A stretch of 64,000 bases of DNA from SUP05 sp964577715 (GCA_964577715.1 CAZOAA010000003.1:17925-81924); one strand, 5' to 3'. Numbered from the stretch's first letter, positions 9,481 to 18,546 are shown. Numbers and translations: made by a program. The notes: generated from the letters alone by a model not told the origin.

Positions 9481-11390
9481 TTTTCATTATGCATCAAATC
9501 ATTGATGCTACTATCTGGTTTATAACCATGAACCGTTTCAATCAGTAATTCACGAACAACTTTAAAATTCTGTTTATCAACTGCAGTTTTAAGTTTCTCC
9601 AAAATAACTTCTAACTCAGACCAAGGCAGCATCTCCTCTTTAGATCGTAAAATCAACTCATGCTCTGTCTTTAATGCCTTATCACCGATTAATAACTCCT
9701 CATAGAGTTTTTCACCAGGCCTAAGTCCGGTAAATAAAATTTCAATATCGCCATTAGGATTATCATCATCTTTAATCTTTAGTCCACTAAGATGAATCAT
9801 TTTCTTTGCTAAATCTAAAATTTTTACTGGATTACCCATATCCAATAAAAAAACATCTCCGCCTTGACTCATAGCACCTGCTTGAATAACTAACTGTGCA
9901 GCTTCTGGTATGGTCATAAAATAGCGAATAATCTCTGGATCTGTAACAGTAACTGGCCCTCCATTTTTAATTTGTTTTTTAAACAAAGGAATAACAGAAC
10001 CACTAGAGTCCAAAACATTACCAAAACGCACCATTGAAAAATTGGTCGCACCTTCTTTGCCCTTATGTTTTTTCGACAGCGCCTGCAGAATCATCTCAGC
10101 AAACCGTTTAGTTGCACCCATGGTGTTAGTGGGACGCACAGCTTTATCAGTAGAAATTAACACAAAAGTCTCTACATTAGCTAAAGACGCTGCCTCAGCA
10201 CAAGACAATGTGCCAAAAATATTATTATCCACCCCAGAAAAATTATTAAGTTCAATCATTGGTACATGCTTATACGCAGCCGCATGATAGATAGTTTGAA
10301 CACAAAATTTACGACAAACGCGCTCTACAAGACTTGTACTTAATATTGACCCCAAAATAGGAATAATATCAATATTCAAATTCATTGCTATTAACTCCTG
10401 ATCAATAGCATAAAGCGAGAACTCGCTTTGTTCAAAGATAACAATTTTTTTCGGTTGTAACTGTGCGATTTGACGGCATAACTCAGATCCAATCGATCCT
10501 CCAGCACCAGTAACCATTACAACTTTATTAGCAATATTAGACTTTATATAATTCCGATTTGGCGGGACAGGATCTCTGCCTAATAAATCATTAATATCCA
10601 AAATATTTAAATCATCAATTTTCAACTTTCCTTGTGCCAAATCAGATACCCCAGGTACACTACGCACCAAAACAGGATAAGACTCTAATTGGCTAATAAT
10701 TTCGTTGCGCTGTATGCGTGAAATAGAAGGAATTGCCAACAAGACCTCTTTAATTTTCATTGATACGATTAACTGCTCGAGCCTATTCGATGAGTACACT
10801 TTCATCCCTATAATATGGTGGTTAGACAATAAAGGATCGTCATCAATAAATGCAATCGGTCTTAACTCTTGACTATAGGACAAAGCTGTTGCTAGTTGAA
10901 TGCCAGCCGATCCAGCGCCATAAACTAATACGTTTTGACGCTTGGAAGATATATTGCTTCTATGTGACTTTTCCTCATAAAAATACCAACGGCCAACAAT
11001 TCTAGACCCGCCAATGAGTAGCATGGCTAATATCCAATTGATTAGTATTACCGAACGAGGCACTCCTTCAATACCAGATAGCAATACAATAACACCCCAA
11101 ACTAAAGCATACAACGATACAGCTTGAACAATAGTCCAAAGTGCCTTAAAGCCAATATAACGAACAATTGCCCTGTATAAACCAAATCTAGTAAAGATAG
11201 GTGCAGCAATTAAAGGTGCAAATAATATTAAATATAGAATATCACCTTGTGGCCAGAACCATTCACCCAAACGCATTGAGAATGCACTGATTAATATTAC
11301 CACTATTAACAATATATCAATAGATAGCATAATCAGTCGTTTGAAAACTCTAGACAAAGAAAGAAACCAATTAATCAAACTTAGTTGCAT
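9477..11390 (-). CDS. Membrane-bound UDP-sugar 4,6-dehydratase, WbpM/PglF/CapD type
   Basis: Converts UDP-GlcNAc (or a related UDP-sugar) to a 4-keto-6-deoxy sugar, the entry to QuiNAc, diNAcBac or similar residues. The N-terminal ~150 residues contain about four to five membrane helices. A first Rossmann-like domain has VLVYGAGSAGIQLA (about 149-162). The catalytic SDR domain has VTGAGGSIGSE (about 290-300) and STDKAVRPTNTMGATKR, where Met replaces the usual SDR Tyr, as in WbpM-type enzymes. Length of 637 fits the family (590-670). With the PglC-like gene 27 bases upstream it could start a glycan on undecaprenyl phosphate. The exact product cannot be read from sequence. Confidence 0.9.
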   Translation of the reverse strand: MQLSLINWFLSLSRVFKRLIMLSIDILLIVVILISAFSMRLGEWFWPQGDILYLILFAPLIAAPIFTRFGLYRAIVRYIGFKALWTIVQAVSLYALVWGVIVLLSGIEGVPRSVILINWILAMLLIGGSRIVGRWYFYEEKSHRSNISSKRQNVLVYGAGSAGIQLATALSYSQELRPIAFIDDDPLLSNHHIIGMKVYSSNRLEQLIVSMKIKEVLLAIPSISRIQRNEIISQLESYPVLVRSVPGVSDLAQGKLKIDDLNILDINDLLGRDPVPPNRNYIKSNIANKVVMVTGAGGSIGSELCRQIAQLQPKKIVIFEQSEFSLYAIDQELIAMNLNIDIIPILGSILSTSLVERVCRKFCVQTIYHAAAYKHVPMIELNNFSGVDNNIFGTLSCAEAASLANVETFVLISTDKAVRPTNTMGATKRFAEMILQALSKKHKGKEGATNFSMVRFGNVLDSSGSVIPLFKKQIKNGGPVTVTDPEIIRYFMTIPEAAQLVIQAGAMSQGGDVFLLDMGNPVKILDLAKKMIHLSGLKIKDDDNPNGDIEILFTGLRPGEKLYEELLIGDKALKTEHELILRSKEEMLPWSELEVILEKLKTAVDKQNFKVVRELLIETVHGYKPDSSINDLMHNEN

Positions 11391-11417
11391 TTTTAATATT
11401 AATTATTATTTTTACAA

Positions 11418-11978
11418 TTAATGAGAAACTCCATCTTTTTTCATAACTCTAAGGAAAGTCAGCCATAATATCTTCATATCAAACAAAAAAGATTGTCTTT
11501 GCAGATACTCCGCGTCCATTTTAACCTTTTCAGGGATAGGAAGTTCGTCTCTCCCATTAACTTGTGCCCAACCTGTTAAGCCAGGTAAAATTTTATCAAC
11601 ACCTTGGGTTGATCTTAACTTTACCAAATCATCTTGATTAAATAAAGCTGGTCTAGGTCCAACAAAACTCATATCTCCCTTTAAAATACTCCACAATTGA
11701 GGGAATTCATCCAAACTATATTTTCTTAAAAAATTTCCAATAGGGGTTAAATTGCTTTGAGGATCATTCAACAAATGCGTTGCTATTGCAGGCGTATCAA
11801 CTATCATACTTCTAAACTTTGGCATTTTAAAAATAATATTATTTTTCCCTACTCGATCAGACCAATACAAAACTTCCCCCGATGATGTTATTTTCACCAA
11901 AATTGCAACTAATATCATTGGCAGAAATAGAGCCAAAAATAAAATAGTAGATAACACAATATCAAATAACCTTTTCAT
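11418..11978 (-). CDS. Monotopic phosphoglycosyl transferase, PglC/WcaJ-C-terminal type
   Basis: Transfers a sugar-1-phosphate from a UDP-sugar to undecaprenyl phosphate, the first membrane step of glycan assembly. At 186 residues it is the minimal catalytic form like Campylobacter PglC, without the long N-terminal membrane domain of WcaJ/WbaP. One hydrophobic re-entrant helix spans about residues 8-30. The catalytic Asp-Glu pair is D90-E91 in YSLDEFPQLW, followed by KGDMSFVGPRP and PGLTGWAQVNGRDELP. It precedes the dehydratase in the same direction. The most likely substrate is a 6-deoxy amino sugar made by that neighbour (inference). Confidence 0.93.
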   Translation of the reverse strand: MKRLFDIVLSTILFLALFLPMILVAILVKITSSGEVLYWSDRVGKNNIIFKMPKFRSMIVDTPAIATHLLNDPQSNLTPIGNFLRKYSLDEFPQLWSILKGDMSFVGPRPALFNQDDLVKLRSTQGVDKILPGLTGWAQVNGRDELPIPEKVKMDAEYLQRQSFLFDMKILWLTFLRVMKKDGVSH

Positions 11979-12045
11979 TGTTTAAATAATAACCAGCCCT
12001 AAGTTTGAATTACAAATGCAGTGCATTATAAATTAATACGTACAG

Positions 12046-12072
12046 TTGAAAAAAACATAACTTTACTATAAT
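12046..12072 (+). promoter_or_regulatory. Candidate promoter just upstream of the histidine kinase (possibly leaderless)
   Basis: TTGAAA at 12046-12051 and a consensus TATAAT at 12067-12072 are 15 bases apart. The kinase ATG begins at 12082, so transcription from this -10 box would start within about 0-3 bases of the start codon. There is no Shine-Dalgarno. The spacing is short, so this is a suggestion only. Confidence 0.4.
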
Positions 12073-12081
12073 ATGACCTGA

Positions 12082-13254
12082 ATGTCGCTACTAAAAAACC
12101 CTAGTATAGCCAAACTCTCATTTACTTTCTTAGTAATTAGTTATTTACTGATCATTATTGGCATTGAGGCTATTAGCGATAATGAAGTACGTTCCTATAT
12201 CCTTTCAATTATAGCTGTTATGATTGGCGCCTTTATTGCATGGTACGTAGGTGGACTTAAAGTTGCACAATATACCTCAATATTCGGCCTAATCACTATT
12301 TCTCTATTTACTAGGCAACTATGGTTAGCAGGCGTTATTACCTCACCTCAGCTGTTTCTTGCTAAATCATTTATACTGATCTATATTATGATTGCTTCAA
12401 TGATTTATCTTTTCTATAAGATCAAATCACCCACAGATATCAAGACAATACTTGACCGTAATAAAATGGTAGAAGAAAAGGAGCGCAATACAAATCTAGA
12501 ATACATGATTGCAAACAAAAAACTAACCAACGACTTGCTCTCTGAAGCCAACTTAGTAAAAGATGAACTACATATCATGGAAGGAAACTGGAGGTCAGCA
12601 CTACATGACATTGTCAATGACATTTCATCAATAAAAGAAAGAGAAATTTATGAAAAAGTTATTCGTCCATACAATGACAACATACTTAAACATCTAAGAG
12701 AATTAGAAGAGCGACTCTCTTATGAAATTACCAGCCAGCCAATTGATGAGCTGCATTTCTTTATCAAAGATAAAATTCTCAATAACACTAAATTACAAAA
12801 TACCCCTATCAAGTTTAAAATAGAAGAAAATAAATGGGCAAACTCTAAGCAAAAAATTGCTATTGATAAAAATAAACTATGGGATATTATTCGCAACATT
12901 ATCAACAACTCTATGACAGCAATTGACCTAAAAAGAATTGATAAAATAAAATCCAAAGACAAAAGTCCATTCTCTCCAGTTATATCTATTTTTTTTGACT
13001 TTCAAAATAACCATCCAGTTGTCAAAATTAAAGACAATGGCGGGGGAATAAAAGACAACAAATTAAAAAAACTATACAAAGCCCCTGTCCAATCTCAAAA
13101 ACGAAACAACTTATCTGATGGTCAAGGTACAATGTTGATTAAATTTTTTGCTGAAAAGATGTCCATCAAGCTCATTGCTTCAAACATTCAAAACCATCAA
13201 GGCAGAGGATTGCAAACCTTAATCATTATGCAATCAAAACTCTCACCTAACTAA
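12082..13254 (+). CDS. Membrane sensor histidine kinase (atypical)
   Basis: Likely senses a membrane or envelope signal and phosphorylates the response regulator encoded 12 bases downstream. About four transmembrane helices fill residues 10-112, with no sizeable periplasmic domain. A coiled-coil-like stretch (about 125-165) leads to a dimerisation/phosphoacceptor region where the best His is H175 in RSALHDIVND. The ATPase domain shows the N box NIINNS (about 273-278), G1 DNGGGI (318-323) and G2 DGQGT (346-350). The phosphoacceptor motif is not a standard HisKA match, so that assignment is inferred from position. Starting MSLLKNPS fits a start directly after the promoter. Confidence 0.8.
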   Translation: MSLLKNPSIAKLSFTFLVISYLLIIIGIEAISDNEVRSYILSIIAVMIGAFIAWYVGGLKVAQYTSIFGLITISLFTRQLWLAGVITSPQLFLAKSFILIYIMIASMIYLFYKIKSPTDIKTILDRNKMVEEKERNTNLEYMIANKKLTNDLLSEANLVKDELHIMEGNWRSALHDIVNDISSIKEREIYEKVIRPYNDNILKHLRELEERLSYEITSQPIDELHFFIKDKILNNTKLQNTPIKFKIEENKWANSKQKIAIDKNKLWDIIRNIINNSMTAIDLKRIDKIKSKDKSPFSPVISIFFDFQNNHPVVKIKDNGGGIKDNKLKKLYKAPVQSQKRNNLSDGQGTMLIKFFAEKMSIKLIASNIQNHQGRGLQTLIIMQSKLSPN

Positions 13255-13266
13255 ATTAACCTCCCT

Positions 13267-14178
13267 ATGTCTACTGCGCCAAATAAACCTATCAAGCCGC
13301 TATTAATTTCAGTCGTAGATGACGAGCCAAGAATCCATGACGTGGTAAACAATACACTGATTAACGCTAATATCGCTGAAAAAATTGATGACTTTTTTGA
13401 TCCAACTTCTTTTTTAGAGGCGCTATCAGAAAATAAAACAGAACCAGAGCTACTTATACTGGATGTCCATTTTGAAAATACGGGCCTTACTGGGGTAGAT
13501 ATCATTCCCTTTATTCGAGAAACACACCCATACTTACCCATTATATTGCTTACAGGAATGGAAGGAATAGAGATTGAACAAGCTCAAGATTTTGAGTGCA
13601 CCTACTACATCCCTAAGCCAATCGACCCACAGCAGCTAATACGCATGGTGCGCTACTATTTAGGACTGGGAGAGAAATGCAGCAAACGATTGGAAACCAT
13701 TCAAAATACCTTTACTGAATACGATCAACTTATTGATATTCTTGAACAAGAAATCAATACAGAAAAAACCAATCGACAAATAGATTCTAAGCAGACGATA
13801 AAAAAAGAAAAAAATAAGACTAATAAAAGCACTGAACGCATTCTGGAAATTTTACAAAGCATCATTGAACAGCATGAAACATTACCCAGTTTCACAAAAG
13901 ATTTGGCCGATATTTTAGAACAAGATTTCCCCACGGGAAAACGCATTATTGATTCCATAATCACCCTAGACAAAGTTGGATCCACACCAGGAAGTAAGAT
14001 TCATAAAGTACAAGGCGCTGAAAATGTATTTAGCTTACGCCTTTCTCACAAAATCAGGTTGTTTTTCTATCAGCCTGAAAAACACAGTAAACGACGCTTG
14101 CTACGCATAGACAAACATCACGACACAAAAGGCATGGACAAATGGTTGAAAAATAACAGGCATTCATACGTCAAATAA
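13267..14178 (+). CDS. Response regulator with a RelE/ParE-like C-terminal domain
   Basis: The receiver domain covers about residues 12-135, with acidic pair D18-D19 in SVVDDEP, phospho-acceptor D66 in LLILDVHF, T96 in LLTGM and K117 in YIPKPID. A Lys-rich, probably helical linker follows (about 140-190). The C-terminal ~110 residues do not look like a DNA-binding output. KVGSTPGSKIHKVQGAENVF, then SLRLSHKIRLFFYQ and RRLLRIDKHHD resemble the ParE/RelE/HigB ribonuclease-toxin fold, with basic residues at the usual places. I infer RNA cleavage or a ribosome-related output, but a catalytically dead binding domain is equally possible. The gene probably forms an operon with the kinase. Confidence 0.75.
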   Translation: MSTAPNKPIKPLLISVVDDEPRIHDVVNNTLINANIAEKIDDFFDPTSFLEALSENKTEPELLILDVHFENTGLTGVDIIPFIRETHPYLPIILLTGMEGIEIEQAQDFECTYYIPKPIDPQQLIRMVRYYLGLGEKCSKRLETIQNTFTEYDQLIDILEQEINTEKTNRQIDSKQTIKKEKNKTNKSTERILEILQSIIEQHETLPSFTKDLADILEQDFPTGKRIIDSIITLDKVGSTPGSKIHKVQGAENVFSLRLSHKIRLFFYQPEKHSKRRLLRIDKHHDTKGMDKWLKNNRHSYVK

Positions 14179-14201
14179 TAAGCACTTATTGAATTTACTG
14201 A

Positions 14202-14207
14202 TATAAT
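14202..14207 (+). promoter_or_regulatory. Possible -10 box upstream of the STT3 gene
   Basis: A TATAAT hexamer lies in the 65-base gap before the oligosaccharyltransferase gene, about 37 bases upstream of its ATG. No convincing -35 element stands 16-18 bases before it. It would allow the glycosylation gene to be transcribed apart from the kinase/regulator pair. Confidence 0.35.
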
Positions 14208-14243
14208 CCTGAAAAACAATAATTTTCACCTTGACTTATACTT

Positions 14244-16466
14244 ATGGATAGCAACTTTTTACAGCGCATAATAAGCTTCTTAACAAGTGCGCAAGATAGC
14301 TTTATGAATAGCACTTTATTGCAACGTATAGACCTATCAGACAAAATTCAAGACAGGCAGCTTTCCCTACGTTGGGTTGCACTATTCGCACTTATTATTT
14401 TTATTTTTAGTGCTGGTATTCGCTACGCTTGGATCTCACACTATAGTGATAACAAAAACTACCAGTGGAACGATGAAATCCTGCTCACTACTAATGATGC
14501 CTACCACTACGCCACCAGTGCAAAACTTGCTGTTGATGGTCAAATTCACAACAACTCACAACTCATTAGCAATTCTCTATTCGGGGAAAATGGCGCCATC
14601 ATCGCTAGCGCTTGGCTTACCAGCAAACTCACCTCATTTTCAATGGAGACCATCACTCTGTACCTGCCCATTATCCTCCCTAGCATTACTGGGATTCTAG
14701 TACTACTTATTGGTCACTTATTAGGCTTTAGTGTAATAGGGTTAATTGCTGGGCTAATTACAGTATCTTCTAATATTTTCCTAGTACGTACTCGTGCAGG
14801 CTACTTTGATACTGATCTTTTAACATTAGTTATACCCTTAGTTTTGATTTATCTCCTACTTAGAATCATAAAAACCAATAACTTTAAAAATGCATTGGTA
14901 GCCTCACTCTTACTCACCACCCAAACATTTTTCTACAACAATGCCCCTCTCTTAAGTGAAGTTATTATTATTACTTTTATTGTCTATACCGCCCTACTAC
15001 GTCGAGACAATCTATCGCACTTAGGCTCTATCTTGATTTTACTACCTGCCATGGTTAGTTTTGATTTACCTACCAGTATTCGCATTGCTCTTATTATTGG
15101 TGCTTATTTTTTCGTTACTCAGCATCAAACTGAAAAAGAAAAACTACAAAGATGGGCCTTGCTTGGAATAATTGCAGTACTACCACTCTCAAACTTAGGT
15201 GAAAAAGGCTGGAGCAAAGTTTCATACTTCTTTGATACTGCGGATACAACCAGTAGCGCTGGCAACGTATCATTTGTTTACACTTCTATCGCTTCAACTG
15301 TTGATGAGATTAAAAAAATAAACTGGGATAGAATGATTGAGCTTGTAACCAACTCAGAATTCACCTTTTATCTATCCATTATAGGGCTTTTAATTTTTCT
15401 GTTATTTCGCTTTCAATCTATTCTAATCTGGGGTTTGCTAGCACTTGGTGCCACTGCTTTATTTGCTGGTGAGCGTTTCACTATCTTTGCAATTGCACCA
15501 CTTTCGCTTGGTTTTGCATTTCTACTTCAACTAATTGCTAGCAACCTACCTAGCGTCAATATTAACGGTACAATTATCAAAAAATCAACTATGCAATATT
15601 TAGTGCCAATAGTATTGTCACTACCAACTTTATACCAAAATACTACCTTTGCAACCAACTATAATGCACCGCCCATCCTGTTTAATGACGAGGCAATTGT
15701 GCTCAATGCAGTAGGGGAAATAACTCAACCACATGACAAAATTATCGCCTGGTGGGATTATGGATACGAAATTCATTACTTTGCAGGGAGGCAAACTATC
15801 GCCTCTGGCGCTGCTAGTCCACAACAGCTCTTCAACTTGTCGATGATCCTTTCTAACCCAGATAAACAATTAGTAGCTAATCTGGCACATCTTCTATCTG
15901 AAAATGGCACGGATGGCATTGAAGAGAAAATGAAAAATAACCTTAAATCTGGCCAAGCAATCTTTACCGGGTTAAACGCTAAAAACGCGAAGTTGGCAAA
16001 TACTCATTCAAAATATATTTATATGCCGGCGCGTATGATTGATATTTTTCCAACTATCTACTCAATGAGCAACAAAAACCTGCTAACAGGTGAGAGGTTT
16101 CCATACACCATGTATATAGGTAAAAATGCTCATAAAACTGGTCCAAAATGGATAATCGACAACTCTATTGAAATAGATATCGAGAGTGGCGCAATGAAAA
16201 CTCCTCAAGGAAACATAAAAATAGCGCAATACATTGAGGTAGAAGCAGCCAATGGTGCTAAACCAAAAACAAATGTCAAGTTGTATAAAGATGCTACCAG
16301 CAATATCAGCTTAGTATTTCTAAAAGGCTACAATAAAATCCTACTACTTGATGAAAATGCACTTAATTCTGCATTTATCAAAATGTTCTTCTTTGAAGAA
16401 TTTGATCCAAATCTGTTCGAGCTCCGCATCAGGAATAACCATGCAAAGCTCTACCGAGTAAAATAA
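14244..16466 (+). CDS. pglB: STT3/PglB-type oligosaccharyltransferase
   Basis: Transfers a lipid-linked oligosaccharide to Asn of N-X-S/T sequons on the periplasmic side of the inner membrane. Of 740 residues, about the first 470 hold some 11-13 membrane helices and the rest is the periplasmic domain. Key motifs are present: the first acidic motif TNDAYHYA (D85), the second D189-T-D191 in RAGYFDTDLLT, WWDYGYEI at about 503-510, and an MI-type motif ARMIDIFPTIY near residue 597. This is the pattern of Campylobacter PglB (713 residues). Neighbouring dehydratase and PglC-like genes, and GT4 and ABC genes further on, supply a plausible glycan pathway. STT3 is uncommon in gammaproteobacteria, so transfer from another group is likely (inference). 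Confidence 0.93.
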   Translation: MDSNFLQRIISFLTSAQDSFMNSTLLQRIDLSDKIQDRQLSLRWVALFALIIFIFSAGIRYAWISHYSDNKNYQWNDEILLTTNDAYHYATSAKLAVDGQIHNNSQLISNSLFGENGAIIASAWLTSKLTSFSMETITLYLPIILPSITGILVLLIGHLLGFSVIGLIAGLITVSSNIFLVRTRAGYFDTDLLTLVIPLVLIYLLLRIIKTNNFKNALVASLLLTTQTFFYNNAPLLSEVIIITFIVYTALLRRDNLSHLGSILILLPAMVSFDLPTSIRIALIIGAYFFVTQHQTEKEKLQRWALLGIIAVLPLSNLGEKGWSKVSYFFDTADTTSSAGNVSFVYTSIASTVDEIKKINWDRMIELVTNSEFTFYLSIIGLLIFLLFRFQSILIWGLLALGATALFAGERFTIFAIAPLSLGFAFLLQLIASNLPSVNINGTIIKKSTMQYLVPIVLSLPTLYQNTTFATNYNAPPILFNDEAIVLNAVGEITQPHDKIIAWWDYGYEIHYFAGRQTIASGAASPQQLFNLSMILSNPDKQLVANLAHLLSENGTDGIEEKMKNNLKSGQAIFTGLNAKNAKLANTHSKYIYMPARMIDIFPTIYSMSNKNLLTGERFPYTMYIGKNAHKTGPKWIIDNSIEIDIESGAMKTPQGNIKIAQYIEVEAANGAKPKTNVKLYKDATSNISLVFLKGYNKILLLDENALNSAFIKMFFFEEFDPNLFELRIRNNHAKLYRVK

Positions 16467-16505
16467 CAAATTAAACTTTAAAATAAAAATAGGAGAAGAT
16501 AAACC

Positions 16506-17345
16506 ATGCAACAACGCACTTTTTACAGTAATGTAATGGTATTAAATAAAGAGGAGCACAAGGATTTGCGCCTAACAGTAGACAATAACTTCTCTAATTT
16601 TTCTAATACTAACGCGCTCCCTATTGCCGGCGTTGAATTTACAGAAGCTGCTAGAGAACATCCAATTGCTTTTATTAACTATCAGAATGAAGGTGTTATT
16701 CCGGTTTATATCCTAGGGCTGCGTGACAATGAAAATTTACTACTAAATCCAGATAATAGTTGGAAATACCGATATGTACCTGCTTTTGTAAGGCGTTACC
16801 CATATATTATGACTGAACCCAACGAAGAAGGAAAATCAGCCATTTGTATTGATGCAGATTATGAAGGTATTAACGACCCCAAAGGGGATCTAATATTTAC
16901 TCAAGATAAAAAAGAAATCAAACCAGCACCTCAGTTAGAAGCAATTATGGAAATGCTAGGCGATTTCAATGCACAACTTATCAGAACTAGAGAGTTTACA
17001 AAACGCTTAGAAGAATATGATCTGCTCAAAGAAATATCGCCACAGATAGATTTACTAGATGGCAGAAGTTTCTCTATTGGCGGTATTTATACCATTGATG
17101 AGGAAAAACTCTTAAAACTGGAAGATAAAAAAGCATTAACGCTTTATCGCTCTGGAGAAATGGCCTGGATATACAACCAAATAGCCTCTATTTCAAACCT
17201 TATTCGTTTAGCAGACTATATACCTGCTGATGCAAAATCTACAGGTAAAAAAACAAAAAGCACTAAAAGGGCAAATGGCACTAAAAAAGCAACAACGATT
17301 AAAAAGAAAAAAGTATCTAAAAAAGACAAAGATACCCTACATTAA
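16506..17345 (+). CDS. SapC-family protein with a Lys-rich tail
   Basis: Matches the SapC family (named after a Campylobacter fetus S-layer locus gene; molecular function unclear). Recognisable segments are an N-terminal Y.NVMVLNKEEHKDLRL, AREHPIAFIN, GLRDNENLLLN and YVPAFVRRYPYIM. No signal peptide or membrane helix is visible, so it is probably cytoplasmic. The last ~35 residues (about 245-279) are a Lys/Thr-rich low-complexity tail absent from the core family and likely to bind nucleic acid or acidic polymers. A good Shine-Dalgarno AGGAG stands about 12 bases before the ATG. It follows pglB by 39 bases. Its position between an oligosaccharyltransferase and an autotransporter suggests a surface-protein role (inference). 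Confidence 0.85.
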   Translation: MQQRTFYSNVMVLNKEEHKDLRLTVDNNFSNFSNTNALPIAGVEFTEAAREHPIAFINYQNEGVIPVYILGLRDNENLLLNPDNSWKYRYVPAFVRRYPYIMTEPNEEGKSAICIDADYEGINDPKGDLIFTQDKKEIKPAPQLEAIMEMLGDFNAQLIRTREFTKRLEEYDLLKEISPQIDLLDGRSFSIGGIYTIDEEKLLKLEDKKALTLYRSGEMAWIYNQIASISNLIRLADYIPADAKSTGKKTKSTKRANGTKKATTIKKKKVSKKDKDTLH

Positions 17346-17646
17346 GAAAAGTTCTAAAAAAATATTGGAAATAATGCAAATTCACTAAAAGCGGCTCGTA
17401 AACACGCCCTTGCAAGACTGTTTACAGCTAAACACCCAGTAAAAATGAGTGTAAATTGCTGTTTTTAAAGAAAAATCAGCCTATTTTTTTAAACTTTGTT
17501 AGTCGTAAATTAATCCGCTGCAAAAATTTTGGAAATTATTAAAATAAGCTGTTTTTTTTGCCTTAAATAAGTACGCTAGTTAAATCTCTTGTTTTTTATC
17601 CTAAAGAAAGACCTTTGCATAAATAACAATAATCAATGAAAGCTTC
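17346..17646. other. Gene-free stretch between convergent genes
   Basis: About 300 AT-rich bases between the SapC-family gene and the convergent lipoprotein gene. I see no ORF with coding character. It holds a weak terminator-like hairpin (listed separately) and a 7-base inverted repeat GTAAACA/TGTTTAC around 17399-17426 with a 14-base loop. Nothing else is recognised. Confidence 0.6.
17458..17490 (+). terminator. Weak Rho-independent terminator candidate after the SapC-family gene
   Basis: GCTG at 17458-17461 can pair with CAGC at 17477-17480, extended by a T-rich/A-rich pairing with a small bulge, and is followed by a run of seven T at 17484-17490. The stem is short, so support is modest. 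Confidence 0.4.
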
Positions 17647-18486
17647 TTATTTCTTATAAGAGCTTTCCAAAAGCATTTCCCATTTTTCTGCCCAATTAGT
17701 GTGTGTTGCTCCGCTCACTACTACCACTTTATCAGAAAATGATCTAACTATCTGCTCTGGTACGATTCTGTCATCACTTCCTACATAGTGAACCTGTGGT
17801 ATGGATTCAATCTGTTTAGCCACTATAACAGGATTTATCGAGCCATTCATAGACGTAATCTTATGTATTTTTGCAAATAACTTATAATTCAGGTTGCCTG
17901 CAACAGTTATCAGTTTTTTAACATCATCTCTTCTTTTAGTAATTATCGCAGCAATGCCGCCTCCTCCTGAATATCCAATTAATTTTATTGATAACATATT
18001 TTCTTTATCTTTAACTATTGATATCACTTGATTAATTGCATCTATCACCTCTTCAGAGCCACGCTTATTGCTCCAATACTTTGAATTGCATCCATTGGTG
18101 TTTTTTAGCCAAAGATACTGGCAAGGTCGGGCAATATATAAAATATTAGCACTATCATCTAATGATGCCAACTCCAACGCAACAGGATGAACTGGTGTAG
18201 GATTAGTCGAAAGTTGATTACGACTCACCCAAGCCATACCGTCACCCTCTATATAAACTACTAGCTTTCTATCTTTATCCTTACGATTAAATCTCTGATA
18301 AGTAGTTAATAGAAAACTGTCTGTTTGTATTTTTTCTTGAGTTAATCCACCAGATATCGCATAACTATCTGCTCGCTCTTGACGCACTTCAGGTGAGAAC
18401 TTATTACTACAACCGCCAACAAAAATTAAAATTAGTGCAAAGATTAAATACCATCTTAAACAATCATTAAACCATACTTTATTCAT
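17647..18486 (-). CDS. Putative lipoprotein with an alpha/beta-hydrolase fold
   Basis: The N terminus has a basic start, a hydrophobic helix (about residues 12-24) and a lipobox-like VGG-C26, so it is probably a lipid-anchored envelope protein. The body resembles an alpha/beta hydrolase: VVYIEGDGMAW near the oxyanion hole, nucleophile elbow GYSGGGG (Ser near residue 174), an Asp in VGSDDRIVPE, and a late His in SGATHTNW (near 261). The substrate is unknown; an esterase or lipase-like role is the safest guess. It lies between convergent SapC and the autotransporter, whose terminator stands just upstream, so it has its own promoter or depends on read-through. Confidence 0.75.
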   Translation of the reverse strand: MNKVWFNDCLRWYLIFALILIFVGGCSNKFSPEVRQERADSYAISGGLTQEKIQTDSFLLTTYQRFNRKDKDRKLVVYIEGDGMAWVSRNQLSTNPTPVHPVALELASLDDSANILYIARPCQYLWLKNTNGCNSKYWSNKRGSEEVIDAINQVISIVKDKENMLSIKLIGYSGGGGIAAIITKRRDDVKKLITVAGNLNYKLFAKIHKITSMNGSINPVIVAKQIESIPQVHYVGSDDRIVPEQIVRSFSDKVVVVSGATHTNWAEKWEMLLESSYKK

Positions 18487-18516
18487 AACATAATTAATTC
18501 ACTAAATGTTAAGCAA

Positions 18517-18546
18517 AAAAAACCCACCGTAAAAGGTGGGTTTTTT
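18517..18546 (-). terminator. Rho-independent terminator of the autotransporter gene
   Basis: A 12-base perfect stem (AAAAAACCCACC at 18517-18528, GGTGGGTTTTTT at 18535-18546) with a 6-base loop, 45 bases beyond the autotransporter stop. On the minus strand it is followed by a T run. Because the stem is flanked by A and T runs it could also work in the other direction. Confidence 0.9.
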
